The notes: generated by a model not told the origin, from the letters alone. Positions 28,972-39,806 are shown, numbered from the stretch's first letter. The stretch: 64,000 bases of DNA from Alkalihalobacillus sp. LMS39 (GCF_022812285.1 NZ_CP093300.1:1798001-1862000), one strand, 5' to 3'. Made by a program: numbers and translations.

Positions 28972-31045
28972 ACGTGATTTTTTATTAGAAGTCGGATTAG
29001 AAGAAATGCCTGCACGATTTGTCACAGATGCGATGAATCAATTGCAAGACAAAGTGACGAAATGGCTGACAGAAGAACAAATTGAATTTGATCGAGTGGA
29101 AGCTTTCTCCACGCCGAGACGATTAGCGGTTTTAGTGCACCAATTGGCTGAAAAGCAAGCTGATATTGAAGAGGAAAGCCGGGGGCCTGCTAAAAAGATT
29201 GCCATGGATGAACAAGGAAACTGGACAAAAGCAGCACTTGGATTTGCAAGGGGCCAAGGTGTAGAGGAGAGCCAATTATTTTTTAAGGAAGTAAAAGGAA
29301 CAGAATATGTTTTTGCGAAGAAATTCATTAAAGGACAGGAAACAGTATCTGTTTTACCAAACATTCAAACGTTAATTACAAGCATGAGTTTTCCGAAAAA
29401 TATGAGATGGAATGAATATGATTTACGGTTTGTCCGTCCGATCCAGTGGTTGGTAGCACTATATGGGCAAGATATTATCCCACTTGAGATTACAAATGTT
29501 ACTGCAGACCGCTATACATATGGACATCGATTTTTAGGTGGAAAGGTAGAAATTCAACAGCCAGCTGACTATAAATCAACATTATTAGGTGAGCATGTTT
29601 TAGTTCAACCAGAAGATCGAAAACAGGCGATTCGCCAGCAGTTAAAAGGAATTGAAGAAGAAAGAAATTGGACGATTCCTGTAAATGAGGCTTTGCTTGA
29701 AGAAGTAACGAACTTGGTTGAGTATCCAACGGCATTATTTGGTGGATTTGAGGAAGGCTTTTTAGTATTACCAGAAGAAGTCCTTATTACATCGATGCGA
29801 GAGCACCAACGTTACTTCCCTGTTCAATCAAAAGAGGGGCAATTGCTACCTTACTTTATAACGGTTCGAAATGGAGACCATCAACATTTAGAAAATGTGA
29901 AAAAAGGAAATGAAAAAGTTCTTCGTGCAAGACTTTCAGATGCTGAGTTTTTCTATAAAGAAGACCAAAAAATGAAAATAGACGATGCACTCGCTCGCCT
30001 TGAAACGATTGTATATCATGAAGATTTAGGCACGACTGGAGACAAAGTACGTCGCATTCAAAAAATTGCAAATCAGTTAGCAAAAAGAACCGATGTAGGT
30101 CAAATCGAAGAAGTGGAGCGCTCGGCTAAATTATGTAAGTTTGACCTTGTGACTCAAATGGTATATGAATTTCCTGAACTTCAAGGACGAATGGGAGAGG
30201 AATATGCGTTAAAAGCTGGAGAAAGCCCGGTTGTTTCCAAAGCGATAAAAGAGCATTATATGCCAAGGTTTTCAGGTGATAAAAGTCCATCAACCTTAGT
30301 AGGAACGATGGTAAGTATCGCTGATAAAATCGATACGATTGTCTCTTGTTTTGCGATTGGATTAATTCCGACAGGTTCCCAAGACCCGTACGCTCTTAGA
30401 AGACAAGCAGCAGGTATCGTACAAATGGTTGTGGATCATAAGCTATCCATTCCGGTTGAAGAAATCATTGACATCGCCCTAACTGTTGCAAAGAAAAACC
30501 AATTGTTAAAAAGAGAAGAAAAAGAAATTGTGCAAGATTTAACCGAATTTTTCACTTTAAGAATGAAAAACTTACTGCAAGAAAAAGGGGTCCGTTATGA
30601 TATTATAGATGCGATTCTTGTAGGTCAACTAGGAGAACTAACAACGGTTGTAAAAAAAGCAGAAGTGCTTATGGAACAAGTAAACACACCTCGTTTCAAA
30701 GAAATTGTGGAAGCATTAAGCAGGGTTACCAATATTGCAGCAAAAGCGGATGACTTAAAATCCATTCACATTGACCCTTCTTTATTTGAAAAAGAAGAAG
30801 AAAAGGCATTGTATACGTTTTATGAAAATGTAAATGAAAAAGTGGACCAACTATTGGATGAGGGCAATGCAACAGACGCGTTTCAATTAATAGCTTCAGG
30901 TCAACAAGTCATTCATGAATATTTTGATAATATTATGGTTATGGCAAACGATGATTCATTAAAAACAAACCGTTTAAGTCAAATGAAGAAGTTAGCAGAA
31001 ACAATCGAGTCCTTTGCAAAATTTAATGCTATTGTTTTTTCATAA
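28964..31045 (+). CDS. glyS: Glycyl-tRNA synthetase beta subunit
   Basis: 693 residues; the tRNA-binding beta subunit with a B-domain, an HD-like domain and a C-terminal anticodon-binding region. It begins [20 protein letters not shown] and contains [20 protein letters not shown]. It is regulated together with glyQ by the T-box. Confidence 0.96.
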   Translation: MNKRDFLLEVGLEEMPARFVTDAMNQLQDKVTKWLTEEQIEFDRVEAFSTPRRLAVLVHQLAEKQADIEEESRGPAKKIAMDEQGNWTKAALGFARGQGVEESQLFFKEVKGTEYVFAKKFIKGQETVSVLPNIQTLITSMSFPKNMRWNEYDLRFVRPIQWLVALYGQDIIPLEITNVTADRYTYGHRFLGGKVEIQQPADYKSTLLGEHVLVQPEDRKQAIRQQLKGIEEERNWTIPVNEALLEEVTNLVEYPTALFGGFEEGFLVLPEEVLITSMREHQRYFPVQSKEGQLLPYFITVRNGDHQHLENVKKGNEKVLRARLSDAEFFYKEDQKMKIDDALARLETIVYHEDLGTTGDKVRRIQKIANQLAKRTDVGQIEEVERSAKLCKFDLVTQMVYEFPELQGRMGEEYALKAGESPVVSKAIKEHYMPRFSGDKSPSTLVGTMVSIADKIDTIVSCFAIGLIPTGSQDPYALRRQAAGIVQMVVDHKLSIPVEEIIDIALTVAKKNQLLKREEKEIVQDLTEFFTLRMKNLLQEKGVRYDIIDAILVGQLGELTTVVKKAEVLMEQVNTPRFKEIVEALSRVTNIAAKADDLKSIHIDPSLFEKEEEKALYTFYENVNEKVDQLLDEGNATDAFQLIASGQQVIHEYFDNIMVMANDDSLKTNRLSQMKKLAETIESFAKFNAIVFS

Positions 31046-31150
31046 TGAACGTGTACAATAAAAATAGACGTAATTAGGATGCTTACTGTGATAAAGGAAC
31101 GGAAATAAGTTACGTTATTTTAATAATAGTATAGCACTGTTATGAAGGTG

Positions 31151-31795
31151 GTGAACACGATCGAACTAACGGTGAGGCAACAATACATCCTTGATTTAGT
31201 AAGAGACAATGGGCCAATAACAGGAGAACAGATCGCAGAAAGTTTAAATTTAACAAGAGCAACACTACGGCCAGATTTAGCGATTTTAACGATGGCAGGT
31301 TTTTTAGATGCAAGACCAAGAGTCGGTTATTTTTACACGGGGAAAACTGGTTCTCAATTATTAACGGAAAAAGTAAAAAAAATTACTGTGCAACAATATC
31401 AATCCATTCCTGTTGTTGTGGATGATTCTTCATCAGTGTACGATGCCATATGCACAATGTTTTTAGAAGATGTTGGAACATTATTTGTTGTGGATAAAAA
31501 TTCATCATTAACAGGAGTTCTTTCCCGCAAAGATTTGTTACGAGCAAGTTTGGGGAAACAACAGTTAGAATCGATGCCTGTAAGTATTATTATGACGAGA
31601 ATGCCAAATATTACGATGTGTATGAAAGATGATTTAATTATTGAAGTGGCAAATACATTGATTACAAAGCAAATTGATGCACTTCCAGTCGTTCGAAAAA
31701 TAGATAAAGGGTCGGGTTATGAAGTCATTGGAAGAGTGACAAAAACAAGTATGACAAAAGTACTTGTTGACTTAGCGAATGATGAATTGCTTTAA
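31151..31795 (+). CDS. ccpN: Transcriptional repressor CcpN
   Basis: About 214 residues: an N-terminal winged helix (RQQYILDLVRDNGPITGEQI, NLTRATLRPDL) and two CBS domains. It closely resembles B. subtilis CcpN, the repressor of gapB and pckA under glycolytic growth. Family alignment places the first residue at V(N)TIEL, a GTG at 31151; an in-frame ATG at 31142 has no Shine-Dalgarno, and AAGGTGG lies between the two, so the start is uncertain. ppsR is next, the usual pair. Confidence 0.93.
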   Translation: MNTIELTVRQQYILDLVRDNGPITGEQIAESLNLTRATLRPDLAILTMAGFLDARPRVGYFYTGKTGSQLLTEKVKKITVQQYQSIPVVVDDSSSVYDAICTMFLEDVGTLFVVDKNSSLTGVLSRKDLLRASLGKQQLESMPVSIIMTRMPNITMCMKDDLIIEVANTLITKQIDALPVVRKIDKGSGYEVIGRVTKTSMTKVLVDLANDELL

Positions 31796-31842
31796 TCCAT
31801 TAGAAAGTGGAATCGACTTTTTGTATCAGTAAGGAGGTTTGC

Positions 31843-32658
31843 ATGGTAGAATTTAATCATCGCCCTATCGTTTATGTCGTGTCTGATTCCGTAGGAGAAA
31901 CAGCAGATTTAGTTGTTCGAGCAGGGGCAAGTCAATTTAGTGGAACAGGTATTGAAGTAAGGAGAATTCCTTATGTCGAGGATAAAGGTACAATTGATGA
32001 AGTGATTACGTTGGCAAAGCAGGTGAATGCCGTCATTGCGTTCACACTAGTTATTCCAGAGATTCGACATTATCTATTACGTCAGGCCGAGGAGGCGGGT
32101 GTAGAAACCGTTGATATTATCGGACCGGTTCTTGAAAAAATTGGAAATTTAACAAAACAAGAACCGCGATATGAGCCAGGTCTCGTTTATCGATTAGATG
32201 AAGATTATTTTAGAAAAGTGGAAGCGATCGAATTTGCAGTAAAATACGATGATGGTCGTGATCCAAGAGGAATTATGAGAGCAGATATTGTTTTAATCGG
32301 AGTGTCTAGAACTTCCAAAACCCCGTTATCTCAATATTTAGCACATAAACGACTGAAAGTGGCCAATGTTCCACTTGTACCAGAAGTAGAACCGCCAGAA
32401 GAATTATTTAAGGTGTCTGCAAAAAAATGTATTGGTTTAAAAATTAGTCCGGAAAAACTAAATGAAATTCGTTCAGAACGGCTTCGTTCATTAGGGCTAA
32501 AACCTGAAGCGAATTATGCGAGTGTTGATCGAATTAAACAAGAGTTAGATTATTCAGAAAGATTAATGAAACGAATTGGTTGTACAGTCATTGATGTTTC
32601 GAATAAAGCCGTTGAAGAAACGGCGAATTTAATTTCTAATATGTTTCAAGGGAAATAA
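31843..32658 (+). CDS. ppsR: PEP synthase/PPDK regulatory protein PpsR
   Basis: 271-residue DUF299 bifunctional kinase-pyrophosphorylase that controls pyruvate phosphate dikinase or PEP synthase by ADP-dependent phosphorylation. It has the [12 protein letters not shown]-like N-terminus and the nucleotide motif [11 protein letters not shown]. The ATG at 31843 has AAGGAGG at 6 nt; the longer frame upstream is rejected. In B. subtilis the ccpN-yqfL pair controls gluconeogenic flux. Confidence 0.93.
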   Translation: MVEFNHRPIVYVVSDSVGETADLVVRAGASQFSGTGIEVRRIPYVEDKGTIDEVITLAKQVNAVIAFTLVIPEIRHYLLRQAEEAGVETVDIIGPVLEKIGNLTKQEPRYEPGLVYRLDEDYFRKVEAIEFAVKYDDGRDPRGIMRADIVLIGVSRTSKTPLSQYLAHKRLKVANVPLVPEVEPPEELFKVSAKKCIGLKISPEKLNEIRSERLRSLGLKPEANYASVDRIKQELDYSERLMKRIGCTVIDVSNKAVEETANLISNMFQGK

Positions 32659-32684
32659 CTTTTATTGTACCTCGACCGAATAAG

Positions 32685-32727
32685 AGGTGTCTCAAGGGAA
32701 AACAATCCTATTGGGACACCTTTTTTT
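32685..32727 (+). terminator. Terminator of ccpN-ppsR
   Basis: AGGTGTC...GACACCT stem extended by CAA/TTG across a wobble, followed by seven T residues. The rest of the gap to 32933 is AT-rich without a gene. Confidence 0.88.
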
Positions 32728-32933
32728 ATTTTTGGAAAATAGACCAATTTTATTTTTGAAAAATCAAGGGGAAATAAGCATAAAAGTAAAAAAGAACAAA
32801 TAAATTGAAAAAGTCAAGACTTTAATTTGTTTTTTTGGTAATGATAGTTATTGAAAGAAAGTTTGTCGACATTTTTCTAAGGGTATTTAAAAAGAAGGAA
32901 GGATTTTGTAAGGGGATGTAGAAATTAACACTC

Positions 32934-33395
32934 ATGCAAACTAAGAAACGGATCGTTTATGTTGATGCAGATTCATGTCCAGTAAAACAAGAAATCATGG
33001 TAATTGCTCAAGAGTTAAATTATGAAGTGATTTTTGTAACATCCTATTCTCATCATGGAACAAAGATGGAAGCAAGTCAAACTGTCTTTGTCGATAATGA
33101 AAAAGAAGCAGTAGATATGTATATTGTCAATCATGCGAAAAGTCATAATGTTGTTGTGACACAAGACCATGCATTGGCATCGATCCTACTTCCGAAAAAA
33201 GCGAGAGTCTTATCACCAAGAGGCATAATCTTTTCTGAAGAAAGAATCGAGAGCATGCTTGAAGAACGGCATTTTTCTCAAAAACAAAGGAGGGCAGGAG
33301 CCAAGACGAAAGGTCCGAAGAAGTTCACGGACGAGGACCGAAATCAATTTTGTAATTCTTTTCGAAGAATTTTGTCTCAGGAAGAAGGGAAATGA
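32934..33395 (+). CDS. yqxD: YaiI/YqxD family protein (UPF0178)
   Basis: 153 residues, PIN-like fold family DUF188. It has VYVDADSCPVK near the start and VVTQDHALASILLPK in the middle, carrying the acidic residues of the putative nuclease site, and a basic C-terminus. The function is unknown. It precedes dnaG as in B. subtilis. No strong Shine-Dalgarno is seen before the ATG, so the start is tentative. Confidence 0.88.
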   Translation: MQTKKRIVYVDADSCPVKQEIMVIAQELNYEVIFVTSYSHHGTKMEASQTVFVDNEKEAVDMYIVNHAKSHNVVVTQDHALASILLPKKARVLSPRGIIFSEERIESMLEERHFSQKQRRAGAKTKGPKKFTDEDRNQFCNSFRRILSQEEGK

Positions 33396-33462
33396 CGAAA
33401 AAGGTCGAATGTATATATCTTGGTACGTATATTTTATCAGCAAAGCATGGTGATGATTTCTA

Positions 33463-35277
33463 ATGGGAACTCGTATCCCGGATGAAACAATCGAACAAAT
33501 TCGCAAATCATCCGATATTGTAGATGTAATTGGCGATTATGTTCAATTAAAAAAACAAGGGAAAAATTTTAGTGGTCTTTGTCCATTTCATGGAGAAAAG
33601 ACACCTTCTTTTTCAGTTTCGCCGGATAAACAGCTTTATCATTGTTTCGGATGTGGAGCTGGTGGTAATGTTTTTTCTTTTCTACGAGAAATAGAAGGAT
33701 ATACGTTTATTGAAGCTGTTCGACACTTGGCTAAGCGAACAAACATTCATTTACCAGAAACTAGTCGAGAAGACAGCGATAGTTCGAATCATGAACAAAA
33801 AGAAATTGCTAAGGGCCATGAGTTAGCAGCAAAGTTTTATCATCATATCTTATTAAACGTTAAAAATGGTGAAGAAGGGTTACACTATTTAAAAGAGCGT
33901 GGATTTACGGATGAAATGATTGAAACATTTCAAATTGGCTTTGCACCAGAAAGTTGGGACAGTTTAGTTTCGTTTTTCGATAAAAGAAAACTAAACATTA
34001 AACTGTTAGAACAAAGTGGTTTACTTGGCATAAGGGAATTTGACCGAAAATTTTATGATCGGTTTCGAAAACGTGTGATGTTTCCAATCTGGGATGGACA
34101 AGGAAATGTGATTGCGTTTGGTGGAAGGACGTTAGGTGAAGATAAGCCGAAATACTTAAATAGTCCTGAAACAATAATCTTTTCAAAAAGTAAAACGATT
34201 TACGGTCTACATTTAGCTAGGCCTACGATTCGAAAAGAAAATCAAGCTGTTTTATTTGAAGGTTATGTAGATGTTATTGCAGCCTGGGGAGCAGGAGTGA
34301 AAAATGGTGTCGCTACGTTAGGAACCTCATTAACTGAGATGCAGGCAAAAATTATTCGCCGAAATGCGGAGTCGGTTGTCATTTGTTATGACAGTGATGA
34401 AGCGGGAATTCAAGCGGCTTTTCGGGCGGCTGGTATACTTGAGGCAACAGGGGCTTATGTGAAGGTTGCGGCTTTGCCAGATAAATTTGATCCTGATGAC
34501 TACATTCAAAAATTTGGCGGTGAACGCTTTAAAACGGATGTAATAGGGGCAAGCTTAACATTAATGGCATTTAAAATGCAATATTTGCGTAGAGGGAAAA
34601 ACCTTCAAGATGAAGGAGAACGGATGCGTTATATCGAAGAAGTACTAGGAGAAATTACCCGATTGCAAAATCCGGTTGAAAGAGACCACTACTTACGCCA
34701 AATTGCAGAAGAATTCTCCCTTTCATTGGACGCATTAAAACAAGAACAGTATCGCATTTTTCGAGCAAGTCAATCATCGCGGAAAGAGCAAGAACAAAAA
34801 CCGATGGTGGCATCAGAATTTAAGCGCAAGCCGCTCGAGAAAAAACGATTATTGCCGGCTTTTCATAATGCCGAACGATTGTTATTAGCCCATATGATGC
34901 GTGATGCGGATGTTTGTGAAACGGTTCAACAACGAATCGGAGGGGATTTTAATGTCGATGAGTACCAAGCCATTTCGGCATATTTGTATGCCTATTATGC
35001 TGAAGGACATCATCCTAATCCGGGAGAGTTTATTCATCGGATTCAAGATGAACGATTAGTAACGATAGCAACCGAAATTGCAATGATGAACATTTCTGAA
35101 GAATTATCCAGCCAAGAGCTTGATGACTATATGAAAAAGATTGAAACGTATCCGAAATGGATGGAAATTGAGCAAAAAGAAAAAGAAAAGAGAGAAGCTG
35201 AGAAGCGGCAAGATGTATTATTAGCAGCAAAAATTGGAATGGAAATTATTAAAATGACGCAAGACTTAAAACGCTAG
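33463..35277 (+). CDS. dnaG: DNA primase
   Basis: 604 residues. The N-terminal CHC2 zinc finger is CPFHGEKTPSF...CFGCGAGG. The TOPRIM core has LFEGYVDVIA and the acidic motif ICYDSDEAG. The C-terminal DnaB-binding domain is present. It synthesises RNA primers at the replication fork. Together with sigA it forms the macromolecular-synthesis operon. Confidence 0.96.
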   Translation: MGTRIPDETIEQIRKSSDIVDVIGDYVQLKKQGKNFSGLCPFHGEKTPSFSVSPDKQLYHCFGCGAGGNVFSFLREIEGYTFIEAVRHLAKRTNIHLPETSREDSDSSNHEQKEIAKGHELAAKFYHHILLNVKNGEEGLHYLKERGFTDEMIETFQIGFAPESWDSLVSFFDKRKLNIKLLEQSGLLGIREFDRKFYDRFRKRVMFPIWDGQGNVIAFGGRTLGEDKPKYLNSPETIIFSKSKTIYGLHLARPTIRKENQAVLFEGYVDVIAAWGAGVKNGVATLGTSLTEMQAKIIRRNAESVVICYDSDEAGIQAAFRAAGILEATGAYVKVAALPDKFDPDDYIQKFGGERFKTDVIGASLTLMAFKMQYLRRGKNLQDEGERMRYIEEVLGEITRLQNPVERDHYLRQIAEEFSLSLDALKQEQYRIFRASQSSRKEQEQKPMVASEFKRKPLEKKRLLPAFHNAERLLLAHMMRDADVCETVQQRIGGDFNVDEYQAISAYLYAYYAEGHHPNPGEFIHRIQDERLVTIATEIAMMNISEELSSQELDDYMKKIETYPKWMEIEQKEKEKREAEKRQDVLLAAKIGMEIIKMTQDLKR

Positions 35278-35325
35278 GCTACGAAGCTGCATGAAGTGTT
35301 GTGAACAATGGAAGGAGGGGATCGA

Positions 35326-36444
35326 ATGGCTGAGAAACCGTTACGCCCTTTGGCTGAAGGAGATTTGTCAATCGATCAAGTGAAAGAACAATTAGTTGAA
35401 TTAGGGAAAAAGAGAGGGGTTTTAACATACGCCGACATTACAGAAAAGCTGGCGGTGTTTGACCAAGACTCTGATCAAATCGATGAGTTCTTTGATTATC
35501 TTGGGGAGCAAGGAATTGAAATCATTAACGAGACAGACGAAGTACCTAATATACAACAACTTGGAAAAGAAGAAGAGGAATTTGATTTAAATGACTTAAG
35601 TGTGCCACCTGGTATTAAAATCAATGACCCTGTTCGCATGTACTTAAAAGAAATTGGGCGTGTCCCATTGTTATCTGCTGAAGAAGAAATTAATTTGGCA
35701 AAACGAATTGAAGATGGCGATGAAGAAGCAAAGCGAAGATTAGCAGAAGCTAACTTACGACTTGTCGTAAGTATTGCAAAACGCTATGTAGGTCGTGGTA
35801 TGTTATTTCTTGATTTAATTCAAGAAGGAAACATGGGACTTATTAAAGCTGTCGAGAAATTTGATTACCAAAAAGGATATAAATTTAGTACGTATGCAAC
35901 ATGGTGGATTCGTCAGGCTATTACAAGAGCCATCGCAGACCAAGCTCGTACGATTCGAATTCCGGTTCATATGGTGGAAACCATTAATAAGCTTATCCGT
36001 GTCCAACGTCAATTATTGCAAGATTTAGGACGTGAACCAACTCCAGAAGAAGTTTCTGAGGAAATGGATTTAACTCCGGATAAAGTCCGAGAAATTTTAA
36101 AAATTGCACAAGAGCCTGTTTCATTAGAAACACCAATTGGTGAAGAAGATGACTCTCACTTAGGTGATTTCATTGAAGACCAAGAAGCGCTCGCGCCTTC
36201 CGATGCAGCTGCTTATGAATTACTTAAAGAACAACTTGAAGATGTTCTTGATACATTAACAGACCGTGAAGAAAATGTGCTGCGTTTACGATTTGGTTTA
36301 GATGATGGACGTACAAGAACTCTCGAGGAAGTTGGTAAAGTGTTTGGTGTAACTCGAGAACGAATTCGTCAAATTGAAGCAAAAGCGTTACGTAAATTAA
36401 GACATCCAAGCCGTAGTAAACGTTTAAAAGACTTTTTAGAATAA
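35326..36444 (+). CDS. sigA: Housekeeping sigma factor SigA (RpoD)
   Basis: 372 residues, almost the same length as B. subtilis SigA. Region 1.1 is short; region 2 contains [27 protein letters not shown] and the -10-reading [15 protein letters not shown]. Region 4.2 contains [20 protein letters not shown]. The ATG at 35326 follows GGAAGGAGGGG; a longer frame starting inside that site is rejected. Confidence 0.97.
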   Translation: MAEKPLRPLAEGDLSIDQVKEQLVELGKKRGVLTYADITEKLAVFDQDSDQIDEFFDYLGEQGIEIINETDEVPNIQQLGKEEEEFDLNDLSVPPGIKINDPVRMYLKEIGRVPLLSAEEEINLAKRIEDGDEEAKRRLAEANLRLVVSIAKRYVGRGMLFLDLIQEGNMGLIKAVEKFDYQKGYKFSTYATWWIRQAITRAIADQARTIRIPVHMVETINKLIRVQRQLLQDLGREPTPEEVSEEMDLTPDKVREILKIAQEPVSLETPIGEEDDSHLGDFIEDQEALAPSDAAAYELLKEQLEDVLDTLTDREENVLRLRFGLDDGRTRTLEEVGKVFGVTRERIRQIEAKALRKLRHPSRSKRLKDFLE

Positions 36445-36451
36445 ATGCATT

Positions 36452-36486
36452 AAAAGGTTTGCTTCCATGAAGTGAACCTTTTTCTT
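36452..36486 (+). terminator. Terminator after sigA
   Basis: AAAAGGTTTGCTTC pairs with GAAGTGAACCTTTT (two wobble pairs) around a 3-nt loop and continues into TTTC-TTTTC. Confidence 0.82.
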
Positions 36487-36558
36487 TTCTCTAAAATGCT
36501 TTACATTTTATTTCTCGTAACCGATATAAACCATATCGTTGTTTATTTGGAGGACATG

Positions 36559-37095
36559 ATGAATCCAGAGCGTAAAGAAATAATTATGAATGAAATTAAG
36601 CATTGGAAAAAATCGAAATTATTACCAGAACATTATTGTGATTTCCTGTTAACTCTATATTCTGAAGGAGATGAACAATTTGAACCGGAACAAGAAAAAG
36701 CGGTTGCAAAGTTTAAATTGCTTTCTGTTGTATTCGTTCAAATATGTTTATTGTTATCTGTTGTTGTCATTTATTTTACTGATTTTTTTGTAGTAATGCA
36801 AATCGGCATTTGTGTTCTTTTTATAGGAATTACGATTTTTGCAGCTTATAAAATGGCGTCTTATAGCGTTTTGTTGTCACATTTTTATTATTTAGTCGCA
36901 GCAATTATTTTATTTTTGTTAATGGTGTATTGTACGAGTATAATGTTCGTAAATAATCAAATAGCAATGGGTGCTGTTATTTTTTTTACATGTATAGTTT
37001 GGCTAACGATTGGTCTAAAATGGAAAATGAGTTATTTTACGATTGCTGGTATCGGTGGGTTTCTCCTATTTGCGTTGTTTTTAACGTTAAATTAA
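36559..37095 (+). CDS. Polytopic membrane protein, unknown function
   Basis: 178 residues. A soluble N-terminal segment of about 55 residues (IMNEIKHWKKSKLLPEHYCD, FLLTLYSEGDEQ) is followed by six hydrophobic helices. Similar N-terminal segments occur in Bacillus membrane proteins, but I cannot name a function. The reading frame extends upstream through the sigA terminator; the ATG at 36559 (GGAGG at 5 nt) is preferred. It lies between sigA and cccA, where B. subtilis has no equivalent that I recall. Confidence 0.75.
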   Translation: MNPERKEIIMNEIKHWKKSKLLPEHYCDFLLTLYSEGDEQFEPEQEKAVAKFKLLSVVFVQICLLLSVVVIYFTDFFVVMQIGICVLFIGITIFAAYKMASYSVLLSHFYYLVAAIILFLLMVYCTSIMFVNNQIAMGAVIFFTCIVWLTIGLKWKMSYFTIAGIGGFLLFALFLTLN

Positions 37096-37243
37096 ATGAA
37101 ACAATTGACAAAATCGGCAATTCTCACATTATCTCTTTCCTCTTTTGGTTTTTTCAAGTAAAATATAGAGGGAATTCGATTAAGAGTTCACTATACATAG
37201 TTCGTAGTGAATGAAATATTTTAATGTAAAGGGGGATATATAC

Positions 37244-37615
37244 ATGAAAGGACAACCACTACTTCCATTTGCAGTAACAGCAATAATAGGAATTCTCCTA
37301 ATGTTAACTCTTTCTCTTGTTGGGTTAAATCAACAAGCAGGTGAAGGTGAGGAAGAGGCGCAAGAAGAAATCGTGATTGATGACCCGATTGCTGCGGGAG
37401 AAGAGCTTGCGGGCCGTTCTTGTATTGGCTGTCATGGCGGTGACTTAGAAGGTCTCGGTGGAAACCCTGCGATCAATCAACTAGCTGGAAAATATTCTGA
37501 AGAAGAAATTGTGGATATTATTACAGGTGGTATTGGCACTATGCCAGCTCAAGGGCAATTACAAGAAGCGGAAGCTGAAGCGATTGCAGCTTATTTGCTT
37601 TCTATTTCTCAATAA
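37244..37615 (+). CDS. cccA: Cytochrome c-550, membrane-anchored
   Basis: 123 residues: one N-terminal membrane anchor (about 8-28), an acidic Glu-rich linker, then a small c-type domain with haem motif CIGCH and the axial Met in GTMPAQGQL. It carries electrons on the outer face of the membrane. The ATG at 37244 follows GGGGGATATATAC. A TTGACA at 37105 may belong to its promoter (CATTAT at 16 bp). Confidence 0.92.
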   Translation: MKGQPLLPFAVTAIIGILLMLTLSLVGLNQQAGEGEEEAQEEIVIDDPIAAGEELAGRSCIGCHGGDLEGLGGNPAINQLAGKYSEEEIVDIITGGIGTMPAQGQLQEAEAEAIAAYLLSISQ

Positions 37616-37626
37616 GAACAAAAGTA

Positions 37627-37651
37627 AGAGGGCGTATGCTCTCTTTTTTTT
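37627..37651 (+). terminator. Terminator after cccA
   Basis: AGAGGGC, 3-4-nt loop, GCTCTCT with one wobble, then eight T residues. Confidence 0.8.
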
Positions 37652-37727
37652 GTTACTTGATGACTTGCAATTTTTCCTATATGAAGGCTATCATAAATAG
37701 GAAGATAATCAATAGGGAGAAAACATA

Positions 37728-38438
37728 ATGAACGAATTACAATTATCGAAACGACTTGAATGTGTGGCAAACTATGTGACAGAAGGGAGTAAAGTAGCAG
37801 ATATTGGTTCAGACCATGCTTATTTGCCTTCGTTTTTATATCATCAAGGAAAAATTACATTTGCTATTGCGGGAGAAGTGAATCAAGGACCATATGAATC
37901 AGCGTTGAATCAAGTAAGGAAATGTCACTATGAAGATGTGATATCAGTTCGTAAAGGAGATGGACTTGCCGTTATAGAAAATGGTGAGGTAGATACGATT
38001 ACGATTGCTGGAATGGGAGGGGCATTAATCGTTCAAATACTAGAAGCTGGAAAAGCGAAACTAAGTGGTGTGACCCGATTAATTTTGCAACCGAATGTCA
38101 TGGCAGATAAAATTAGAATTTGGTTAAAAAGCAATGGTTGGGAATTAACAGGGGAAGAAATTCTCGAAGAAGATGGCAAAGTATATGAAGTTCTTATTGC
38201 AGAGCAAGGAAACCCTGATGCTCCTTATTCAGAAAATAAAGCTGTACAATTATTGCTTGGTCCTTTCTTAATGAAAGAGAAAAATGCAGCATTTCAAAAA
38301 AAATGGCGCAGTGAAATTGAGAGCTGGAAACGTATCGTGGCGCAATTTTCTGAAGCCAAACAAACGGAAGAAGTGAAGCAAAAAAAACAAGAGTTTCAAA
38401 CGTTAATTCAAAATGTTGAGGAGGTTTTATCAACATGA
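37728..38438 (+). CDS. trmK: tRNA (adenine22-N1)-methyltransferase TrmK
   Basis: 236-residue SAM-dependent methyltransferase modifying A22 of bacterial tRNAs. The SAM motif VADIGSDHAYLP is at about 22-33 and the catalytic-pocket segment TITIAGMGGALI at about 90. A C-terminal coiled coil (about 190-236) is characteristic. It overlaps yqfO by 4 bp (ATGA junction), the usual pair. Confidence 0.93.
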   Translation: MNELQLSKRLECVANYVTEGSKVADIGSDHAYLPSFLYHQGKITFAIAGEVNQGPYESALNQVRKCHYEDVISVRKGDGLAVIENGEVDTITIAGMGGALIVQILEAGKAKLSGVTRLILQPNVMADKIRIWLKSNGWELTGEEILEEDGKVYEVLIAEQGNPDAPYSENKAVQLLLGPFLMKEKNAAFQKKWRSEIESWKRIVAQFSEAKQTEEVKQKKQEFQTLIQNVEEVLST

Positions 38439-39553
38439 AGTATAGTCATGGTCAGACAATTATTCAAACTTTTGAACAATGGGCACCAAAATCACTTGCT
38501 GTTGAAGGTGATAAAAATGGTGTCATGGTCGGAACATTACAAAAGCAAGTGAAAAAAGTAATGATAGCATTAGATGTATTAGAAGACGTTTTGGATGAAG
38601 CGATTTCTGAACAAGTTGATTTGATTATCGCTCATCATCCGCTTATTTTCCGACCATTAAAACAAATTCGGACGGATCATACATATGGAAGAATCATTGA
38701 AAAAGCAATCAAACATGATATTACAATTTATGCTGCCCATACGAATCTTGATGTAGCTATCGGTGGTGTCAATGATATGATGGCAGAAGCGTTAGGTATA
38801 GAACAAACAGAAGTTCTAGCACCGACGATGGAGAAAAAACTTAAGAAATTTGTGGTTTATGTTCCACGTTCACATGAAGCGGTTGTTCGCGAAGCGATAG
38901 GTACGGCAGGAGCAGGACATATTGGCGATTATAGCCATTGCTCTTTTAGTAGTGAGGGAGTTGGTCGTTTTACACCTTTAGAAGGCTCAACCCCTTTTAT
39001 AGGACAACAAGGAAAGTCAGAGTCCGTTGAAGAAATCAAACTAGAGACGATTATCCCAGCAGAACTCCAACAACAGGTTATTCGAGCCATGATAAATGCT
39101 CATCCGTATGAAGAGCCGGCATATGATATTTATCCACTTGATAATAGAGGAGAAAGTCTAGGGCTAGGAAGAATTGGCTATTTACAAGAAGAAATGACAT
39201 TAGAGCAATTTGCTCACCATGTAAAAAAAGTATTTGATGTTAGTGGAGCTAGAGTGGTTGGAAATTTACAAGATAAAGTGAAAAAGGTTGCAGTCCTCGG
39301 TGGGGACGGAAATAAATATATGAACCAAGCGATTTTTAAAGGAGCAGATGTTTTCGTGACAGGTGATGTGTATTACCATGTTGCTCATGATGCTATGATG
39401 GATGGTCTTCGTATTGTGGACCCAGGTCATAATGTGGAAAAAATAATGAAAGACGGGGTAAAACGATATTTAGACCGTTATGTAAAGGAAGCAAACTCAA
39501 AAACAGAAATCATTGTTTCTAACATACATACTGACCCTTTTTCGTTTATCTAA
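38435..39553 (+). CDS. yqfO: Nif3-like dinuclear metal protein YqfO
   Basis: 372 residues: NIF3 halves flanking a central PII/CutA-like insertion (about 135-235), as in B. subtilis YqfO. Metal ligands are in IAHHPLIFRPLK, AAHTNLD and the C-terminal TGDVYYHVAHDAM. Proposed roles are GTP cyclohydrolase-like or metal-handling; not settled. Confidence 0.92.
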   Translation: MKYSHGQTIIQTFEQWAPKSLAVEGDKNGVMVGTLQKQVKKVMIALDVLEDVLDEAISEQVDLIIAHHPLIFRPLKQIRTDHTYGRIIEKAIKHDITIYAAHTNLDVAIGGVNDMMAEALGIEQTEVLAPTMEKKLKKFVVYVPRSHEAVVREAIGTAGAGHIGDYSHCSFSSEGVGRFTPLEGSTPFIGQQGKSESVEEIKLETIIPAELQQQVIRAMINAHPYEEPAYDIYPLDNRGESLGLGRIGYLQEEMTLEQFAHHVKKVFDVSGARVVGNLQDKVKKVAVLGGDGNKYMNQAIFKGADVFVTGDVYYHVAHDAMMDGLRIVDPGHNVEKIMKDGVKRYLDRYVKEANSKTEIIVSNIHTDPFSFI

Positions 39554-39580
39554 GGACCAATGTCTTTCGTTTGTCCTGTT

Positions 39581-39761
39581 CGGACATCTGTACCGCTACT
39601 TCATAATAATTGAGTTATTTTCCATGCTTTACGGACACCTGTTCTGTTATTCTTGTAAATTTGCCTTATAGAAGCCTCGATTTCTTAATGTAGCGGAATG
39701 AATGTCCATTAGCATTTACAAAACGTTTCTTTTTATTAAAATAGCGGAATAGATGTCCGTA
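39581..39761. repeat. Four-unit TARCGG-N6-TGTCCG element, copy 2
   Basis: Units at 39581 (-), 39631 (-), 39691 (+) and 39742 (+); for example TAGCGGAATAGATGTCCG at 39742. Spacing is 50, 60 and 51 bp, as in the copies at 18434 and 61778. It fills the convergent gap between yqfO and ispH. Confidence 0.85.
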
Positions 39762-39766
39762 GCCTC

Positions 39767-39806
39767 AAAAAAGAACCACACATTACAATGTGTGGTTCCT
39801 TTTTTA
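39767..39806. terminator. Bidirectional terminator between yqfO and ispH
   Basis: GAACCACACATT pairs with AATGTGTGGTTC; an A-run lies to the left and a T-run to the right, so it can end transcription from both convergent genes. Confidence 0.9.

Noticed and set aside
36472-36558. Extended start of the membrane protein after sigA
   Set aside because: The extension overlaps the sigA terminator hairpin; a good GGAGG precedes the ATG at 36559.
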